13,296 nucleotides of DNA from JBGOUJ01 sp041477005 (GTDB taxonomy: Bacteria > Acidobacteriota > Terriglobia > Bryobacterales > JACQDG01): assembly GCA_041477005.1 (NCBI GenBank), contig JBGOUJ010000149.1:1-13296 (forward strand), given 5' to 3'. The notes below the pieces were generated by a model, which worked only from the letters and a program-made list of their open reading frames with translations, did not search any database and had not been told where the DNA came from. Of the stretch, positions 6,758 to 13,296 are shown piece after piece. Positions within the stretch are counted from its first letter, which is position 1. Each line of letters starts with the position of its first letter. The position numbers were made by a program, and so were the translations under genes.

Positions 6758-9700
6758 TCAGAAGTAGAATTTTAACCCAAGTTGCATCTCGCGCTCGGAC
6801 TCGGCAGCGGTGATCTTGCCGAAGGTGGAGTTTCCGAGGGTCCGGCCGACGCCGGTGAACAGAGGCCTGTTGAAAATGTTGAAGGCCTCGACGCGAAACT
6901 CGAAGTGCTTGTTCTCCGTCACCGGGATCTTCTTCTGCAGCGCGAAATCGATGTTGGCGATGCCGGGATCGCGGATGGTGCCGTTGCCGGCATTGCCGAA
7001 CGTGTTGGGCGCTTGGCGCACAAAGGCCGTGGTGTCGAACCACAGATCCGGCCCGCGCGTGCCCAGGTTACCGTTTTTCAGAGCATCCGGCCGGGGGGCG
7101 GAAGAGCCGGCGTTGGAGGTGTCCGGCGACTCGCCGATCGTGACCGGAAGGCCGGTGCGGAAGGTCGTGACACCGGAGAACATCCAGTTGCCCAGGATGG
7201 TGTTGGCAACGCCCGACGCGCCGCCGAGGAAGCGTTTGTTGTGGCCGATCGGGAGATCGTAGTTAAACGAGCTGACCCAGTTGTGCCGGATGTCCATCGA
7301 GGCCGGTCCCCACTCGGCTCGACGGTTGCCGTAATCCTGCATCGTGTTCGGCACATTGCCGACCGTGGTGCCGTAGAAACCGGCGTTGTCCGACATGGCG
7401 TGGCTCCAGGTATAGGCGGACGTAAACTCGAGACCGCCCGAGAGCCGCTTGCGGACGTTCAACTGGAAGCCCTGGTAATTCTGTTTGAGCACGGGGTTGG
7501 TGACGACGACTTCCGTGACCAGAGGCATAACCGGGTAGATGCGGCGCCGCGTTTGGATCGGGGTGATACCCAGCGTGGCCTGGGACCAGTAACGATCCGA
7601 CAGCACGAGGTGATCCGCATCCTGCCCGACATATCCGGCTGAAACCGTCAGGTTGTTGGCAAGCTGGTATTCCAGCGTGACGTTCCACTGCTGGATGATG
7701 GCGGGCTTTAGCACGTTCGGCCAGACGCGGATGCTGCCGCTCGGCGGACCGCTGGGGGTCGGAGTAAAGTTGGGGAAGCCGTCGCTGATCTTCGGCCCCG
7801 GAGTGCGGGCGTCGTACTGGATGAAGAAATCGTAGACGTACGGCTGGTTCATCGGCAGACGGCGGTTGGTACCGGTCGACTCCAGGTAATTCAGAATGCC
7901 GTAGGCCATGCGTACGACGGCCTTGTTGTGGAACTGGCTGGGCGTCCAGGCCAGGCCGAAGCGCGGCTGGAACCCCTTCTTGTACGGGTTGTACAGCGCA
8001 CGGCTATTGCCGTTCTGGCCGGCGAAAAGCTGCTTGCCGGTGCTAAGGTCATAGCTGGTCTGGCGGTCGTGAACTTCGACGTAGGGAGTGATGTATTCGT
8101 AGCGCAAACCGAGGTTCAGCGTCAGGTTGTTCCGGATTTTGAAGTCATCCTGGAAGAAATAGCCCTCGCGGATGCTCCGCTGCCCCCAGCCGACGGCGAA
8201 CGACTTGCCGACGTTGTCCGGAAGACCGAGCAGGAAGTCCGCGACGCCGGAGCCGGTGTTGTTCACTCCGATCTGCTGGGTGTAGGAGCCGTTGAAATCG
8301 AAGGCCCCGAAAATACCGTTGTTCGATCCGTAGAAGCGGTTCTGCCGGTAGCGCAGGATCTCGGCGCCGAGTTTGAAAATGTGTCGGCCGCGGGTGATGG
8401 TGAGGCTGTCGGTGTATTGAAACGTGGTGGAAGGCGCGATGCTGTCGCTGCCGCGGGCGCCGATGCTGCTGGCGTCGCCGAAGGTAAGAAGCGGCAGACC
8501 CGGACCGGGGCTGTTGCCGCCGGGAATGCCGATTTTCTCCGCGAAGTTGCCGATGCCGCCGGTATCCGTAGTAAGGCTGGTCCCTCTGGTGCGGTTGACC
8601 CCCGCACGAGCCTCATTCAGGATGCTGGGGGAGAAGGTGTGGTTCCAGGAGAGGACGATGCTAAACGGGGTCGTAATCGCCGGCTGCGTTGGAATCGTCC
8701 GGACGGGGTTCAGCGTGCTGTCTTCCCGGCGGTCCTTCGAAAAGCGGCCCGTCACATTGTCCTTGGGCGAGAGCACGTAATCCATCTTGAGGTCGCCGAG
8801 GTTGTCGGTTACGTGCTGATTCGCAGCGCCGTTCCAGTTGTTGCTATTGGCGTTGGTGAGGGGCAGCGGATACAGACTGGGGTCGGCGAAGAGATTGCGC
8901 GCGACCGGGTTGATGAGCGACTGAGGGATGACGGCGCCGGCGAACGGCTGCCGGGTAACAGTGCCGTTACCGTTGTCGACCTGGCTGAGCGGATTGAAGA
9001 GCTGCTTGTTCAGGCTGGACATGTCGCCGCTGCGCCAGGCGACAGGAATCTGCGTGCGCACGCTGCCGGTGAGCCCTTTGGCGCGGCGGTAGCCTTGGTA
9101 ATCGGCGAAGAAAAACAGCTTGTTCCTCATGATCGGCCCGCCGATCGTGCCGCCGAAGACGTTCTGGCTGAAGTGAGGCCGGACCTGGCTGGTGGCGTTC
9201 CCGAACCAGGTATTGGAGTCCATATGGTCGTTGCGCAGAAACTCGAACACGGAGCCGTGAAACTGGTTGGCGCCGGACTTCAGGCTGGTATTGACGATGG
9301 CGCCCATGGAGTTGCCGTATTCGGCCGGGGGATTGGTGGTGATGAGCTTGAACTCCTGGATGGCGTCCACGTTCGGGGAATAGCCGATGCCGTTGTCCTG
9401 GATCTCGTTGGCGTCCATGCCGTCCAGCCGGAAATTGTTAGCCTGGGCGCGATTGCCGTTGACCAGGGGCCGGCCCCCGGTGCCGTTGGTGTAATCACTC
9501 ATACTGTAGGTGACCACGCCGGGGGCGAGCAGGGTGAGCTGGGCGAAGTTGCGGCCGTTCAGCGGAAGGTTGACCGTCGTGTTGCCGCTGACCAGGCTGC
9601 CGAGCTGGGTGTTCTCGGTCTGCAGCAAGGGGGCCAGGTCCCGGACCTCGACCGTCTCGGCGACCGCGCCGACTTCGAGCGTGAGATCGATGCGGGCGAC

Positions 9701-10024
9701 CTGGTTCACTTCGAGCTCGATGGGATTGGTGACCAGGCGCTTGAAGCCGGGCACCTCCACCGTCAGGGTGTACCGGCCCGGCGGCAGAGCCGGAATGTTA
9801 TAGATGCCGGCCTCGTTCGTCTTAGTTTGCCAGTCGCGCCCCGACTCGACGCTGCGCGCGGTGACGGCAGAGTTGGGAACGACGGCGCCCGAAGTATCGG
9901 TCACAGCGCCGGTGATGCTGCCGGTAGCGCCCTGCGGCCACAGGGGAACCGCCAGCAACAACAGGACAATTAAGAGGATGGACGATTTGGTGATTGGGTT
10001 ATGCAGTGATGGACGCGGGTTCAT
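6758..10024 (-). CDS. TonB-dependent-receptor-like outer-membrane protein with carboxypeptidase-regulatory domain
   Basis: A 1,088-residue outer-membrane protein of the large Oar-like/acidobacterial TonB-dependent receptor group. Residues 1-30 form a signal peptide with a long Leu/Val core. Residues about 36-115 are a carboxypeptidase-regulatory (CarboxypepD_reg, beta-sandwich) domain: GSITGAVTDTSGAVVPNSAV and NIPALPPGRYTLTVEVPGFK. A plug-like region follows with NLPLNGRNFAQLTLLAPGV (about 152-170), and about 800 residues of barrel end in LGLKFYF, the terminal aromatic residue expected for barrel assembly. No clear TonB box was found, as is common in this group. The size is normal for the group. 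It probably imports or binds a large or polymeric substrate; the ligand is unknown. The start at 10024 is supported by GGAGGT 6 nt upstream and by the sigma70-type promoter before it. It is the first gene of the leftward run. Confidence 0.93.
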   Translation of the reverse strand: MNPRPSLHNPITKSSILLIVLLLLAVPLWPQGATGSITGAVTDTSGAVVPNSAVTARSVESGRDWQTKTNEAGIYNIPALPPGRYTLTVEVPGFKRLVTNPIELEVNQVARIDLTLEVGAVAETVEVRDLAPLLQTENTQLGSLVSGNTTVNLPLNGRNFAQLTLLAPGVVTYSMSDYTNGTGGRPLVNGNRAQANNFRLDGMDANEIQDNGIGYSPNVDAIQEFKLITTNPPAEYGNSMGAIVNTSLKSGANQFHGSVFEFLRNDHMDSNTWFGNATSQVRPHFSQNVFGGTIGGPIMRNKLFFFADYQGYRRAKGLTGSVRTQIPVAWRSGDMSSLNKQLFNPLSQVDNGNGTVTRQPFAGAVIPQSLINPVARNLFADPSLYPLPLTNANSNNWNGAANQHVTDNLGDLKMDYVLSPKDNVTGRFSKDRREDSTLNPVRTIPTQPAITTPFSIVLSWNHTFSPSILNEARAGVNRTRGTSLTTDTGGIGNFAEKIGIPGGNSPGPGLPLLTFGDASSIGARGSDSIAPSTTFQYTDSLTITRGRHIFKLGAEILRYRQNRFYGSNNGIFGAFDFNGSYTQQIGVNNTGSGVADFLLGLPDNVGKSFAVGWGQRSIREGYFFQDDFKIRNNLTLNLGLRYEYITPYVEVHDRQTSYDLSTGKQLFAGQNGNSRALYNPYKKGFQPRFGLAWTPSQFHNKAVVRMAYGILNYLESTGTNRRLPMNQPYVYDFFIQYDARTPGPKISDGFPNFTPTPSGPPSGSIRVWPNVLKPAIIQQWNVTLEYQLANNLTVSAGYVGQDADHLVLSDRYWSQATLGITPIQTRRRIYPVMPLVTEVVVTNPVLKQNYQGFQLNVRKRLSGGLEFTSAYTWSHAMSDNAGFYGTTVGNVPNTMQDYGNRRAEWGPASMDIRHNWVSSFNYDLPIGHNKRFLGGASGVANTILGNWMFSGVTTFRTGLPVTIGESPDTSNAGSSAPRPDALKNGNLGTRGPDLWFDTTAFVRQAPNTFGNAGNGTIRDPGIANIDFALQKKIPVTENKHFEFRVEAFNIFNRPLFTGVGRTLGNSTFGKITAAESEREMQLGLKFYF

Positions 10025-10064
10025 CTAGCGACCTCCCATGCAAAGCGGCTCAACAACTACACTT

Positions 10065-10093
10065 AGCATAGGGGGCGCCACGAAGGCTGTCAA
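10065..10093 (-). promoter_or_regulatory. Sigma70-type promoter of the receptor operon
   Basis: The minus strand reads TTGACA (10093-10088), a 17-bp spacer, then TATGCT (10070-10065). The -35 box is a perfect consensus, the spacing is optimal, and the -10 matches 4 of 6 positions. Transcription would begin near 10058, giving a leader of about 33 nt that contains the GGAGGT ribosome site. It probably drives the receptor, DUF362, propeller, 433-aa and amidohydrolase genes. Confidence 0.8.
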
Positions 10094-10257
10094 ATGATCG
10101 GGACTTCAAAACTGTAAACATTGGCCTGGCCCGCAGCGCCATCCAGAGCGGCGCTGCGGCGACGGACTGCCAGCTCCCCTTTTGGCTGGATCCCGCTCCC
10201 GCCAGCGATCCTGGCGTGGGGGGCCTTGCTGCTAGTGTCGATGTAAGGCGCGGTCAT
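10090..10257 (-). pseudogene. Remnant of a VapC-type PIN toxin
   Basis: A 55-codon reading frame beginning MTAPYIDTSS, whose first nine residues match the opening strand of PIN-domain toxins (first catalytic Asp in YIDTS). The remaining residues look nothing like a PIN domain. The other acidic residues and the usual ~130-residue length are missing. The start overlaps the antitoxin stop as ATGA, the normal arrangement of a toxin behind its antitoxin. A deletion or replacement after about codon 9 is the simplest explanation. The stub reaches into the -35 box of the receptor promoter, so the junction may have brought the two units together. It cannot be an active RNase. Confidence 0.6.
10131..10159 (-). 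terminator. GC-rich hairpin ahead of the receptor promoter
   Basis: A perfect 10-bp stem, CCGCAGCGCC (10131-10140) with GGCGCTGCGG (10150-10159), surrounds a 9-nt loop. On the minus strand it is followed about 10 nt later by a loose T-rich stretch (TTTACAGTTTTGAA), not an immediate T-run. Its position between the SelA-like/antitoxin unit and the next promoter fits a transcription stop or insulator. Evidence for termination itself is weak. Confidence 0.4.
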
Positions 10258-10481
10258 CTCGCGTCGCGATCCCGCCGAACCAGGACCTCGCTCGGCACCG
10301 GCAGCCGCGGCATCTTGGCGCGGAGGTCCGCGTGGGATGGCATCGCTCGCGCCTGGTGGACCGGAACGACTCGAGCCAAGGGACGCCCGCGGCGGGTGAC
10401 GAGGATCTCGCCCTCCTCGGCAATCACCTCGTCCAACCGGGCCAGCGCCGCCCGCAGGTGCCGGACGGACAACGTCTTCAT
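10254..10481 (-). CDS. Orphan type II antitoxin, Phd/VapB-like
   Basis: A 75-residue protein: MKTLSVRHLRAALARLDEVI, then EILVTRRGRPLARVVPV (about 26-42), a typical Phd/YefM/VapB-type N-terminal DNA-binding region. The basic/acidic tail with MPSHADLRAKMPRLPVPSEV is the usual toxin-binding end in this subfamily. Such antitoxins dimerise, bind their own promoter and mask the toxin. The start at 10481 has GAGGT 6 nt upstream; an ATG 12 nt earlier is less well placed. The gene is intact, yet its toxin is reduced to a stub overlapping its stop. It lies 49 bp behind the SelA-like gene and may be carried on that transcript. It could still act as a repressor or neutralise a related toxin elsewhere; that is inference. 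Confidence 0.82.
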   Translation of the reverse strand: MKTLSVRHLRAALARLDEVIAEEGEILVTRRGRPLARVVPVHQARAMPSHADLRAKMPRLPVPSEVLVRRDRDAR

Positions 10482-10530
10482 GTGACACCTCATCTGTGGG
10501 CTCCGCGCCCCCTGCCCTCCGCTAGTGGAG

Positions 10531-11907
10531 TTAGGATGCCGCGAGGCCTGACAGCCCATCGTTGTTGGGATCCCACTCGTCGATCGGGTTGTCCTGGCGC
10601 AGCACGGCCAGCTCCGCTTCGGTGCGCGGCGGGCGGGAACGGGCGGTCTTTCTAGCCTTCCCGAGGACTTCCTTCATTCGCTGCGCCACGACTTTTTCCT
10701 CGCCGGGGACCATCATCCACGGGACCAGCGTCACGCCCAGAGGTGTCCGCAAGGCGACCACGCTGGGCTCGCCCTCCTGCAAGGCTTTGAAGCACTCCTC
10801 GCGAGAGAAGTTGAAGGCCTTCTCGTCCCACTGCACCCACATCCGCGGAACGTGGTTGGTGACCTCGCGCGGCACTAAGCCGGTCTTGACGCCGGGGATC
10901 TTGTCGAGCACTTCCTTCATGTAGTCGACCTGCGATTTCCAGTAGTTCCACTCGGCCTGATGGTCCACCTTGGTGTAGCGCTCGACGGCGGCGACCATGC
11001 CGATCATGGCTTCCTTGGAAATCTTCGAATCCCGGCCGATGCCGCTGTAGGGACTCTGGTACATCGCAGCCATATCCACCAGGTCCTTGCGGCCCAGGAG
11101 CAGGCCGGCGTTCTGCGGGCCGCGCAAGCCTTTGCCGCCGCTGAAGGCGACCAGGTCGGCGCCCATCTTGGTGTAGCCGGAGAGGTTCTCGGCCGGGGGC
11201 AGCTCGGCGGCGGCATCCACCAACAGCGGGATGCGGGCTTTCTTGGCGATGGCGATGCCCTCTTCGAGCGATACCTTACCACCGGGCGCGTCGAGCTGGT
11301 CGCGGTACTGGCCGAAGTGCTTGTCGGCCACCAGGAAATAAATCATGGCGGTGTGGCCGGTGATGGCGCGCTCCATTTCGTCCTTCTGCTCGACCACGAC
11401 CATGCGGGCGCCGGCAGCCTCGCACTGGCGGACCCAGCCGGTGTGGTGCAGTTTCTGGAGGACGACCTCGTTCCTCATGCCGTCGGTGAACGGCAGGCGC
11501 TTCATCTTGTCGGGGTCGTTGCCGCCGATACAGGCGCAAGTGCCGACGAAAATGGCGCCGGCCGCGCCGGTGGTCACCAGGGCGCCGGGGTTGTCCGTAA
11601 GCTGGGCAATCCGCTCGCCGGTGGCGCGCGTCAGGTCCCGCATCGGAACATAGTGTTGCGCCGCATCGTTCATCGCGTCGATCACTTCCGCCGGCATCAG
11701 CGAGCCGCCGAGGTGGGTATAGGTGCCTGATGCGTTGACGATCGGCCGAAGCCCCAGGCGCGTGTAGACCTTCATCGACTCCTGCGTGGCCTTGGTCGCC
11801 AGAGCGGCGGCTAAGCGCTGCCCTCCCGGCAGAGCGCCGAGCAGGCCGACCAGACCCGTGGTGGTGAAGAAACTGCGACGGCTGGAATGCAAGGATGGGA
11901 TTGTCAT
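10531..11907 (-). CDS. SelA-like PLP-dependent enzyme with Tat signal
   Basis: A 458-residue fold-type I PLP protein of the SelA/DgaE group. The probable Schiff-base lysine is K259 in FSGGKGLRGPQNAG, and D231 in LLVDAAAELPP is the expected partner of the pyridine nitrogen. VNASGTYTHLGGSLMP (about 58-72) and TTGAAGAI (about 112-119) are typical of the group. The N-terminus carries SRRSFF (about 9-14) and a hydrophobic stretch, a plausible Tat signal, so this is probably not a true selenocysteine synthase working on tRNA in the cytoplasm. A lyase or transaminase role on an amino-sugar or amino-acid-like compound is more likely; relatives include D-glucosaminate-6-phosphate ammonia-lyase. The start at 11907 was preferred over a TTG at 11937 because it places the arginine pair correctly. 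There is no clear ribosome site. It is divergent from the toxin-antitoxin pair and followed by the orphan antitoxin. Confidence 0.87.
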   Translation of the reverse strand: MTIPSLHSSRRSFFTTTGLVGLLGALPGGQRLAAALATKATQESMKVYTRLGLRPIVNASGTYTHLGGSLMPAEVIDAMNDAAQHYVPMRDLTRATGERIAQLTDNPGALVTTGAAGAIFVGTCACIGGNDPDKMKRLPFTDGMRNEVVLQKLHHTGWVRQCEAAGARMVVVEQKDEMERAITGHTAMIYFLVADKHFGQYRDQLDAPGGKVSLEEGIAIAKKARIPLLVDAAAELPPAENLSGYTKMGADLVAFSGGKGLRGPQNAGLLLGRKDLVDMAAMYQSPYSGIGRDSKISKEAMIGMVAAVERYTKVDHQAEWNYWKSQVDYMKEVLDKIPGVKTGLVPREVTNHVPRMWVQWDEKAFNFSREECFKALQEGEPSVVALRTPLGVTLVPWMMVPGEEKVVAQRMKEVLGKARKTARSRPPRTEAELAVLRQDNPIDEWDPNNDGLSGLAAS

Positions 11908-11914
11908 AGCACCG

Positions 11915-11920
11915 AGTATA
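11915..11920 (-). promoter_or_regulatory. Candidate -10 box of the SelA-like gene
   Basis: TATACT on the minus strand ends 7 nt before the ATG at 11907. If used, transcription would start at or next to the ATG, giving a leaderless message, which agrees with the lack of a ribosome site. No good -35 hexamer is seen at 16-18 bp. Confidence 0.35.
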
Positions 11921-11944
11921 CCGCTTGCCGGGCCCAAGGCGGTG

Positions 11945-12022
11945 GGTAGTGTTCTATCATTGCGTTGCTGGCTTGGTGGCGGCCTCGCCAGGGCGGACCG
12001 CCAGCAGTCTTAGGACACTACC
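11945..12022. mobile_element. 78-bp MITE-like inverted-repeat element
   Basis: The ends GGTAGTGTTCTA (11945-11956) and TAGGACACTACC (12011-12022) are inverted repeats matching at 11 of 12 positions. Inside them TGCTGGC (11966-11972) pairs with GCCAGCA (12000-12006), and TGGCG (11977-11981) pairs with CGCCA (11986-11990), so nearly the whole segment can fold. There is no reading frame of note. A clear target-site duplication is not adjacent; CGGTG occurs just outside on both sides, but 3 nt away from the right end. It could be a small non-autonomous transposable element, a remnant of an IS end pair, or a bidirectional structure between divergent genes. Confidence 0.45.
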
Positions 12023-12057
12023 AGACGGTGGTCCAGGGCGCATCCCCGGCCCCATAC

Positions 12058-12092
12058 GGACGTACGCCTTTGGCCAGTCGAACGTACGGCTT
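12058..12092 (+). promoter_or_regulatory. Paired direct repeats, candidate operator of the toxin-antitoxin unit
   Basis: GGACGTACGCCTT (12058-12070) and GAACGTACGGCTT (12080-12092) match at 11 of 13 positions and start 22 bp apart, about two helical turns. Each contains the palindrome CGTACG. They lie just upstream of the extended -10 box, where autoregulating antitoxins commonly bind. The operator role is inferred. Confidence 0.5.
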
Positions 12093-12096
12093 ACCG

Positions 12097-12105
12097 TGCT
12101 ACAAT
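12097..12105 (+). promoter_or_regulatory. Extended -10 promoter of the toxin-antitoxin unit
   Basis: TGCTACAAT is an extended -10 element (TGn before TACAAT, 5 of 6 to consensus). The -35 region is weak (TCGAAC at a 16-bp spacing), as expected for an extended -10 promoter. A GGGGAG ribosome site follows at 12115-12120, 8 nt before the antitoxin start. Confidence 0.6.
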
Positions 12106-12128
12106 GATTTCTTCGGGGAGACGCACTT

Positions 12129-12356
12129 ATGACGATTTCCGCATCCAAGCTCCGGGAGAATGTCTACCGAATCCTGGACGATGTGCTGGAAACGGGGACT
12201 CCGGTCGAGGTAAAGCGAAAGGGCAAGGTGATTAAGATCACCGCCGAGCAGAGGCCGTCCAAGCTGAACCGGTTGAGGAAACGCCCCTACCCCCTACGCG
12301 ACCCGGAAAGCATCGTCCACATGGATTGGCTCCAGGAGTGGAGCGAGTTGCGGTGA
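12129..12356 (+). CDS. Type II antitoxin, Phd/VapB-like
   Basis: A 75-residue antitoxin. The N-terminal part (MTISASKLRENVYRILDDVL, then TPVEVKRKGKVIKIT) has the Phd/YefM-type DNA-binding pattern. The C-terminal part (DPESIVHMDWLQEWSELR) is aromatic and acidic, as in toxin-binding tails. It should neutralise the PIN toxin encoded next and repress its own promoter together with it. GGGGAG 8 nt upstream supports the start. The stop overlaps the toxin start in GTGA. Sequence similarity to the orphan antitoxin at 10254-10481 is low apart from general family features, so the two probably belong to different subfamilies. Confidence 0.88.
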   Translation: MTISASKLRENVYRILDDVLETGTPVEVKRKGKVIKITAEQRPSKLNRLRKRPYPLRDPESIVHMDWLQEWSELR

Positions 12357-12727
12357 CCTATCTGGACACCCACGTGGTGGTATGGCTGTACCGCCGCGAT
12401 CTGAAACTACTCAGCAAGAACGCGCGCGATCAAATCGAGCGGGATGACCTATTGATCTCGCCGGCGGTGGTACTCGAGCTGGAGTATCTGAGCGAAATTC
12501 AGCGACAACGGCCGTCGGCCCTCGCCGTCGTGCGATCTCTCGAGTCGGAGATGGGCTTGCAGATCTGCGCTCTGCCATTTCCCAAAGTCGTCGAACAAGC
12601 ACTCCAAGAAAAATGGGGGAGAGACCCGTTCGATCGGCTGATTGTGGCGCAGGCGCGTGCGAGTCGTTCGCCCTTGGTGACCAGGGACGAGAAGATCCGG
12701 CAACATTACCAGCTTGCCATTTGGTAG
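12353..12727 (+). CDS. vapC: VapC-type PIN-domain toxin
   Basis: A 124-residue PIN-domain protein, the normal length for VapC toxins, which are Mg-dependent RNases that cleave tRNA or rRNA. The acidic catalytic set is complete: D5 (YLDTH), E42 (VVLELEYL), D94 (RDPFDRLIVAQA, with D91 close by) and D112 (VTRDEKI). The start was set at GTG 12353, which overlaps the antitoxin stop as GTGA and places YLDT at the normal position. A longer version from TTG at 12326 would add residues inside the antitoxin gene and is less likely. The RNA target cannot be predicted. Confidence 0.9.
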   Translation: MTYLDTHVVVWLYRRDLKLLSKNARDQIERDDLLISPAVVLELEYLSEIQRQRPSALAVVRSLESEMGLQICALPFPKVVEQALQEKWGRDPFDRLIVAQARASRSPLVTRDEKIRQHYQLAIW

Positions 12728-12877
12728 ACGGTGACATTATCCCCTGATCGGACCTCATCCCCTGTCAGCCTGCTGGGCACACGCGGCCCAGTTACGCGCC
12801 GGCGTCCCCCGGCAGGTCCCGGAGCGGTCGCGTCCAGGTCCTAACCTCCCATGCCGGTCTTAGCGTAAGCTGTAGCC

Positions 12878-13296
12878 ATGGAACGAAAATCCTATCTTTA
12901 CCAGCACCACACCTGGCCGGAGCTGCGCGAGGCCGCCAAGTCGCAGCCGGTCGTCATTCTGCCCATCGGATCGGTCGAGGACCACGGGCGGCACCTGCCG
13001 CTCGACACCGACAATTTCGTCATCTGGTCGATCTGCGAAGCCGCGGCACAGAAAGCGCCGGGCGAGGTCCTGCTGCTGCCGCAGATCCCCTTCGGCTTCG
13101 AAACCCACCACATGGACTTTCCCGGGACGATCGACATCCACATGGAGCACCTGCTCCATTTCGTCCTCGACGTGACCAAGAGCGTCGCCCACCACGGCTT
13201 CCGTCACATTCTGATCGCCGATGGTCATGGCTCTAATATGCCGATCCTCGACCTGGTCGCCCGCCGCACGATCCTCGAGACCGAGGCCCTCTGCGG
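12878..13296 (+). CDS. Creatininase-family amidohydrolase, N-terminal part
   Basis: The first 139 codons of a creatininase-family enzyme that runs off the right edge; the family is usually about 240-260 residues. GSVEDHGRHLPLDTD (31-45) supplies metal ligands E34, H36 and D45, and DGHGSN (115-120) supplies H117. Relatives mostly have NGHGGN there, so the first Asn is Asp here. The family includes creatinine amidohydrolase and the mycofactocin peptidase MftE, and most members are cytoplasmic with unknown amide substrates. No strong ribosome site precedes the ATG at 12878. The 150 bp between the toxin stop and this start hold no gene; only a short direct repeat ATCCCCTG (about 12741 and 12760) was noticed. 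Confidence 0.85.
   Translation, partial: MERKSYLYQHHTWPELREAAKSQPVVILPIGSVEDHGRHLPLDTDNFVIWSICEAAAQKAPGEVLLLPQIPFGFETHHMDFPGTIDIHMEHLLHFVLDVTKSVAHHGFRHILIADGHGSNMPILDLVARRTILETEALC

Noticed and set aside
7928..9973. 681-codon open frame on the plus strand
   Set aside because: It lies wholly antisense to the receptor gene, has no recognisable motif, and is explained by few stop codons in GC-rich DNA. The minus frame has a signal peptide, domains and a promoter.
10960..11730. 256-codon open frame on the plus strand
   Set aside because: It is antisense to the SelA-like gene, which has its PLP lysine and family motifs on the minus strand.
10531..11907. True L-seryl-tRNA(Sec) selenium transferase
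   Set aside because: The Tat-type signal and the absence of any selenocysteine gene nearby argue against it. The family is broad and only the PLP fold is supported.

Overview
This is a GC-rich chromosomal window that most resembles an Acidobacteriota genome of the Solibacter/Bryobacter type. The assignment rests on gene content only: a ~1,090-residue outer-membrane receptor with an N-terminal carboxypeptidase-regulatory domain and the NLPLNGRNF signature, Tat-exported DUF362 and SelA-like proteins, several PQQ-type beta-propellers and VapBC-type modules. No rRNA, tRNA or phage gene is present, so the taxonomy is inferred.

Left and centre, minus strand (10093 down to 204): a strong sigma70-type promoter (TTGACA, 17 bp, TATGCT) precedes a run of closely packed genes read leftwards. 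In order these are a TonB-dependent-receptor-like protein, a Tat-exported DUF362 protein, an eight-bladed PQQ-type propeller, an uncharacterised 433-residue protein carrying an 18-copy pentapeptide array, an amidohydrolase interrupted by one in-frame stop, and, after a 113-bp gap, a membrane-anchored PQQ-type propeller. Overlaps of 8 bp and 4 bp and a 1-bp gap link the DUF362, propeller, 433-aa and amidohydrolase genes, so they are probably translationally coupled. The set looks like an envelope uptake and catabolism locus. The substrate cannot be read from the sequence.

Centre right, minus strand (11907 down to 10090): a SelA-like PLP enzyme with a Tat-type signal, then a small Phd/VapB-type antitoxin. 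The antitoxin overlaps the first codons of a PIN toxin whose remainder is missing, so it is an orphan antitoxin with a toxin stub. A strong GC-rich hairpin lies inside the stub, just before the receptor promoter.

Right, plus strand (12058 to 13296): divergent from the SelA-like gene is a complete antitoxin/PIN toxin pair with a GTGA overlap, an extended -10 promoter and a pair of direct repeats 22 bp apart that may be its operator. A creatininase-family amidohydrolase follows and runs off the right edge. Between the divergent units sits a 78-bp MITE-like inverted-repeat structure.

The most notable points are the minisatellite inside a coding region, the single nonsense codon in an otherwise intact amidohydrolase, the decayed toxin next to an intact antitoxin, and the clustering of amidohydrolase, SelA-like and creatininase families in one neighbourhood.
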